Program-made: the position numbers and the translations under genes
From: an uncultured Collinsella sp.
Lineage (GTDB): Bacteria; Actinomycetota; Coriobacteriia; Coriobacteriales; Coriobacteriaceae
NCBI GenBank assembly: GCA_900557455.1
Contig: USSM01000003.1
Coordinates: forward strand, 1 to 64,000
Length of the DNA: 64,000 bases
Direction: 5' to 3'
Shown: in pieces, positions 61,212 to 64,000 of the stretch
How the letters are laid out: every line of letters starts with the position of its first letter
Position numbering within the stretch: the first letter of the stretch is position 1
The notes under the pieces: generated by a model
What the model was told of the DNA's origin: nothing
What the model saw: the letters and a program-made list of their open reading frames with translations, nothing else
Databases searched by the model: none

Positions 61212-61235
61212 GTCATTGGGGACGTCCCCAATGAC
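61212..61235. repeat. 24-bp perfect palindrome GTCATT-GGGGACGTCCCC-AATGAC
   Basis: The two 12-bp halves are exact reverse complements with no spacer. It lies between the rpoD terminator and the tRNA-Asn promoter. Its centre GGGGAC/GTCCCC is shared in part with other hairpins in the window. Confidence 0.75.
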
Positions 61236-61241
61236 CACATG

Positions 61242-61276
61242 AAAGCGCCCCCAAGCGGATGTGCTTGAGGGCGCTT
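61242..61276 (-). terminator. rpoD terminator
   Basis: On the minus strand AAGCGCCCTCAAGC and GCTTGGGGGCGCTT pair around a 6-base loop and are followed by TCATG. It lies 10 bases after the rpoD stop. The stem is strong, the T-run short. Confidence 0.8.
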
Positions 61277-61285
61277 CTTGCTTGA

Positions 61286-62635
61286 CTAGCTTTCGATATA
61301 GTCTTTGAGCTTGCTGCTGCGGCTCGGGTGGCGGAGCTTGGCCAAGGTCTTGGACTCGATCTGGCGGATACGCTCGCGCGTGACGCCAAACTCGCGGCCG
61401 ACTTCCTCGAGCGTGCGGGGATGCCCGTCGACAAGGCCAAAGCGCAGCTCGATAACCTTGCGCTCACGATCGGCAAGCGAGTCGAGCACCTGGGTGAGCT
61501 GCTCCTGCAGCATGGAGAAGCTGGCGGCATCGGGCGGAACGATAGCCTGGGAGTCCTCGATGAAGTCGCCCAGCTGGGAATCCTCTTCCTCGCCGATGGG
61601 GGTCTCGAGCGACACGGGCTCCTGCGAAATCTTCTGGATCTCGCGGACGCGGTCGGCGCTCATGTCCATCTCGGCACCGATCTCCTCAGGGGTCGGGTCG
61701 CGACCCAGGTCCTGAAGGAGCTGGCGCTGCACGCGGACGAGCTTGTTGATGGTCTCGACCATATGCACGGGAATACGGATGGTACGGGCCTGATCGGCAA
61801 TGGCGCGCGTAATGGCCTGACGGATCCACCACGTGGCGTACGTGGAGAACTTAAAGCCCTTCTGGTAGTCGAACTTCTCAACGGCGCGGATCAGACCGAG
61901 GTTGCCCTCCTGGATCAGGTCAAGGAACAGCATGCCGCGGCCGACATAGCGTTTGGCGATGGAGACGACCAGACGCAGGTTTGCGCTGATGAGTGCCTGC
62001 TTAGCTTCGAGGCCGACGTTCTCAATGCGCGTAAGACGACGCATCTCGGCACGCGTGAGCTCGAGCTCACCGGCATCGGCGGCCTCGAGCTTCTCGGTGG
62101 CCTCAAGACCGGCCTCGATCTTCATGGCCAGATCGACCTCTTCGGAGGCGGTCAGCAGGTCGACCTTGCCGATCTCTTTGAGGTACATACGAACCGGATC
62201 GCCGGTCAGCATCACCGTGGAGGCATCGATGCCACGCACGCGGGAGCGTGAACGGGACGTGCGCACGGTGCGCTTCTTCTTGCTCTTGGAAGAACCCATC
62301 TCGGCATCGGCCTGACGGGCCATCTTGAGCTCATGATCGTCGAGCGAGCCGGAATCGTGCTCGTCGTCGTCATCGAAATCGTCGGTATCGGTATCGTTAT
62401 CGTCATCGTCGACGTCCATGGGGGCGTCGTCGTTACCGCTCGCGGAGATAATCTGGATGCCGCTGTTGCGCAGCGCGGAATACACCGCAGTGAGCTGCTC
62501 GTCAGAAACATCGATATCCTTCAGGGCGACCTGAATCTCGTCCTCGGTTACCGAAGTCCTGTTTGAGCCGTTGCCCATGAGCTTTGCAACGTAGGATTCC
62601 AGCCCAGTACCCGTGCTCTCAGTCTTTTTTGGCAC
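61286..62635 (-). CDS. rpoD: Primary sigma factor RpoD (SigA)
   Basis: This housekeeping sigma-70 has 449 residues. It has a short region 1.1-like N-terminus, an Asp-rich stretch (about 70-100), region 1.2 ([17 protein letters not shown]), region 2 ([39 protein letters not shown]) and region 4 with the helix-turn-helix [21 protein letters not shown] start at GTG 62635 (MPKKTEST) is preferred because GGGAG is properly placed; an ATG five codons earlier overlaps that site. It follows dnaG, the classic macromolecular synthesis operon. Confidence 0.97.
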   Translation of the reverse strand: MPKKTESTGTGLESYVAKLMGNGSNRTSVTEDEIQVALKDIDVSDEQLTAVYSALRNSGIQIISASGNDDAPMDVDDDDNDTDTDDFDDDDEHDSGSLDDHELKMARQADAEMGSSKSKKKRTVRTSRSRSRVRGIDASTVMLTGDPVRMYLKEIGKVDLLTASEEVDLAMKIEAGLEATEKLEAADAGELELTRAEMRRLTRIENVGLEAKQALISANLRLVVSIAKRYVGRGMLFLDLIQEGNLGLIRAVEKFDYQKGFKFSTYATWWIRQAITRAIADQARTIRIPVHMVETINKLVRVQRQLLQDLGRDPTPEEIGAEMDMSADRVREIQKISQEPVSLETPIGEEEDSQLGDFIEDSQAIVPPDAASFSMLQEQLTQVLDSLADRERKVIELRFGLVDGHPRTLEEVGREFGVTRERIRQIESKTLAKLRHPSRSSKLKDYIES

Positions 62636-62745
62636 AGATTCTCCCTTCATAGTCCACAGGACTCAATACTTTAGCACACACATTGACGTCTATACCCAAA
62701 AAGAGGACTGGATATAGGCGAGAATACGCTGGTTGACCACAACAT

Positions 62746-64000
62746 CTAGGCCTGTTCGGTTCCTGCGGTCTCCAAACCGATCAAACGGAACGGGTCTGCC
62801 ACGCCGCCGATCGACTTTTGGAGCTCGCGCTGGCGCTGAGAATCTTGCATCGCCTGCATCGTCAGTACACGGCGCGCCTCATCGTCGAGCGACCGGTCCT
62901 GGCGAAGCTTGGCCTGTGCGGCGCGCATGCGGCGCTTGATGGTGTAGAGCTCGAGGGTATCGAGCATAAACACGATGTTCGTCTCGGTGGGGTGCTTACT
63001 CGTCGACGAAATGCGCCCGGCGCTGACAAGCGATGCCGCCTCGGGACATACCGCGCGCGCCGCATCCATGCACGCCGTGGGGTCGGTGCCCGGCGGCGTA
63101 GCGAGCACGGCCCACGCGATAGACTCGTGACGCGGATCCACCCACTCGATCGAGCAGATGCGGTCGGCATACGTGCGGAACAGGTCGGGGTAGCTCGTGA
63201 GCATCGTCAGCAGCTCGCGCTCCCCCGCCAAAGACTTACGCTCTAGGTCGGTCAGCACGATCGGCGTCGCCGGTACCGCGGGCGCGCCCGTTGCATCGGC
63301 AACCGGCGCCGCGCCATCCATGCCAACCGGCACATCGATCGGAGGCATGTCGTCGACGACCTCGACCGGCGCGGCCCCATAGGCCTCGAGCGGCACATAG
63401 TCGTACGGCTCTTCCTCGACCGGTGTGGACACCGGCGGCGTCGCACCCGACGCCCAGGCACCGCGAGACGCCCCCTGCGAACCAGACGCCCGACCGCCTG
63501 CGCTGCCTGCGCGCTCGGTCTGCGCCCGCTGGCGCTCGTAGTTCTGCTCGCGACGACGCTCGGCGTCCTCACGCTTGGCAACATCGCGAAACACACGGCC
63601 TGAGCTCGAACGCACCGTCTCCAGATCCAAACCCAAAAGGTCGGCAATCTGGATAAAGTACGTATCGATCATGTAGCTATCGCGCAGCGGATAGATGAGT
63701 GTCAGTGCGTCCTCGAGCGCTTTGGCACGACCGCCCGGCGTGGTAATGTCGCTCGACTCCTGCAGCGAGCGGTACACAAAGTCCATGAGGGGCTCGGCGG
63801 CGTCGATACGCGCCTGCAACGCCTCGCCACCATGCGCGGTGATGAACTCCATGGGGTCGTTGCCGTCGGGAAGCACCACGCAGCGCAGGTCCATCGAATC
63901 CTGCTCGATAAACTGAATCGCGCGGCGCGCGGCCTTTTGACCGGCAGCGTCGCCATCGAACATATATACAATGCGCTTGGCAAAACGGGTGAGCGTCTTT
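62746..64000 (-). CDS. dnaG: DNA primase DnaG (C-terminal part, cut by window)
   Basis: The frame stays open to the right edge, so the zinc-binding domain and start lie outside. The visible part begins within the TOPRIM domain (KRIVYMFDGDAAGQKAARRA, with the metal-binding DGD), continues with LPDGNDPMEFI, and has a Gly/Ser/Pro-rich linker (about 150 residues) before the helical DnaB-binding C-terminal domain (LAGERELLTMLTSYPDLF). The gene lies just upstream of rpoD. Confidence 0.95.
   Translation of the reverse strand, partial: KTLTRFAKRIVYMFDGDAAGQKAARRAIQFIEQDSMDLRCVVLPDGNDPMEFITAHGGEALQARIDAAEPLMDFVYRSLQESSDITTPGGRAKALEDALTLIYPLRDSYMIDTYFIQIADLLGLDLETVRSSSGRVFRDVAKREDAERRREQNYERQRAQTERAGSAGGRASGSQGASRGAWASGATPPVSTPVEEEPYDYVPLEAYGAAPVEVVDDMPPIDVPVGMDGAAPVADATGAPAVPATPIVLTDLERKSLAGERELLTMLTSYPDLFRTYADRICSIEWVDPRHESIAWAVLATPPGTDPTACMDAARAVCPEAASLVSAGRISSTSKHPTETNIVFMLDTLELYTIKRRMRAAQAKLRQDRSLDDEARRVLTMQAMQDSQRQRELQKSIGGVADPFRLIGLETAGTEQA

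Noticed and set aside
1..64000. Search by eye for CRISPR arrays, insertion sequences, integrases, toxin-antitoxin or restriction systems
   Set aside because: No direct-repeat arrays with regular spacers, no transposase or integrase motifs, and no defence genes were seen. The window is core chromosome.
62746..64000. Primase lacking its zinc-binding domain as a true truncation
   Set aside because: The frame is open through the right edge of the window, so the missing part is simply not included.

Overview
The window looks like core chromosome of a GC-rich, Gram-positive actinobacterium of the class Coriobacteriia. Collinsella, near C. aerofaciens, is my best guess. This rests on inference from gene order and protein style: the actinobacterial run alaS-ruvX-mltG-aroK-aroB-like-pepQ-efp is continuous with the Firmicutes-like run asp23-nusB-xseB-tlyA-nadK-recN, and there is a T-box leader on ileS, a SigB/SigF-type sigma factor and a PTS-based fructose locus. 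I saw no phage, insertion sequence, CRISPR array or plasmid gene. Nearly all genes lie on the minus strand; only five protein genes (at 8978, 23480, 36785, 40429 and 45093) are on the plus strand.

Region by region. 1-1.7 kb: a truncated tRNA-Glu and the CCA-adding enzyme. 1.9-9.8 kb: a self-contained fructose uptake locus (two 1-phosphofructokinase paralogues, Enzyme I, HPr, a fused fructose Enzyme II) with a divergent RpiR-type regulator and several large inverted repeats. 10-23.3 kb: a conserved housekeeping block (recN, nadK, tlyA, xseB, nusB, asp23, efp, pepQ, a degenerate aroB, aroK, a YqeG phosphatase, mltG, ruvX, alaS). 23.5-26.9 kb: a small membrane protein, then a coupled operon of a DUF948 protein, an RsbW-like protein, a sigma factor and an AI-2E-family permease. 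27-36.7 kb: rarA, dgt, an orphan prepilin peptidase, a membrane glycosyltransferase, rluD-lspA, and ileS behind a T-box. 36.8-45.9 kb: a glycerol-dehydrogenase-like enzyme, a DUF523 protein, ftsH, a cobalamin adenosyltransferase, a MATE exporter, an rRNA/tRNA methyltransferase, folA-thyA, and a DUF134-NifX metal-binding regulator with paired operators. 46-60.9 kb: a growth block of protein targeting (ffh, ftsY), chromosome and RNA maintenance (smc, rnc), lipid synthesis (acpP, plsX), ribosome (rpmF, DUF177, rsmD), coaD, recG and the fakA/asp23 pair. 61-64 kb: tRNA-Asn, rpoD and the 3' part of dnaG, cut by the window end.

How the genes work together. In the fructose locus, Enzyme I passes phosphate from PEP to HPr and then to the IIA and IIB domains of FruA, which imports fructose as fructose 1-phosphate; the FruK enzymes convert this to fructose 1,6-bisphosphate. 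Repeated TGAAAG half-sites in the rpiR-fruA gap and before one fruK suggest shared control. Many housekeeping genes are translationally coupled through TAATG or ATGA overlaps.

The points most worth a second look are: an AroB homologue that has lost the metal-binding and catalytic signature residues yet stays coupled to an intact aroK, at a locus where aroE and aroC are absent; a fused DUF134-NifX-His/Cys protein whose promoter is bracketed by two copies of a perfect 12-bp palindrome; an RsbW-like protein without its ATP-binding motifs beside a sigma factor; and a set of long intergenic inverted repeats, several carrying GGGAC/GTCCC cores and some swallowing stop codons. No search or folding software was used; all calls come from reading the sequence.
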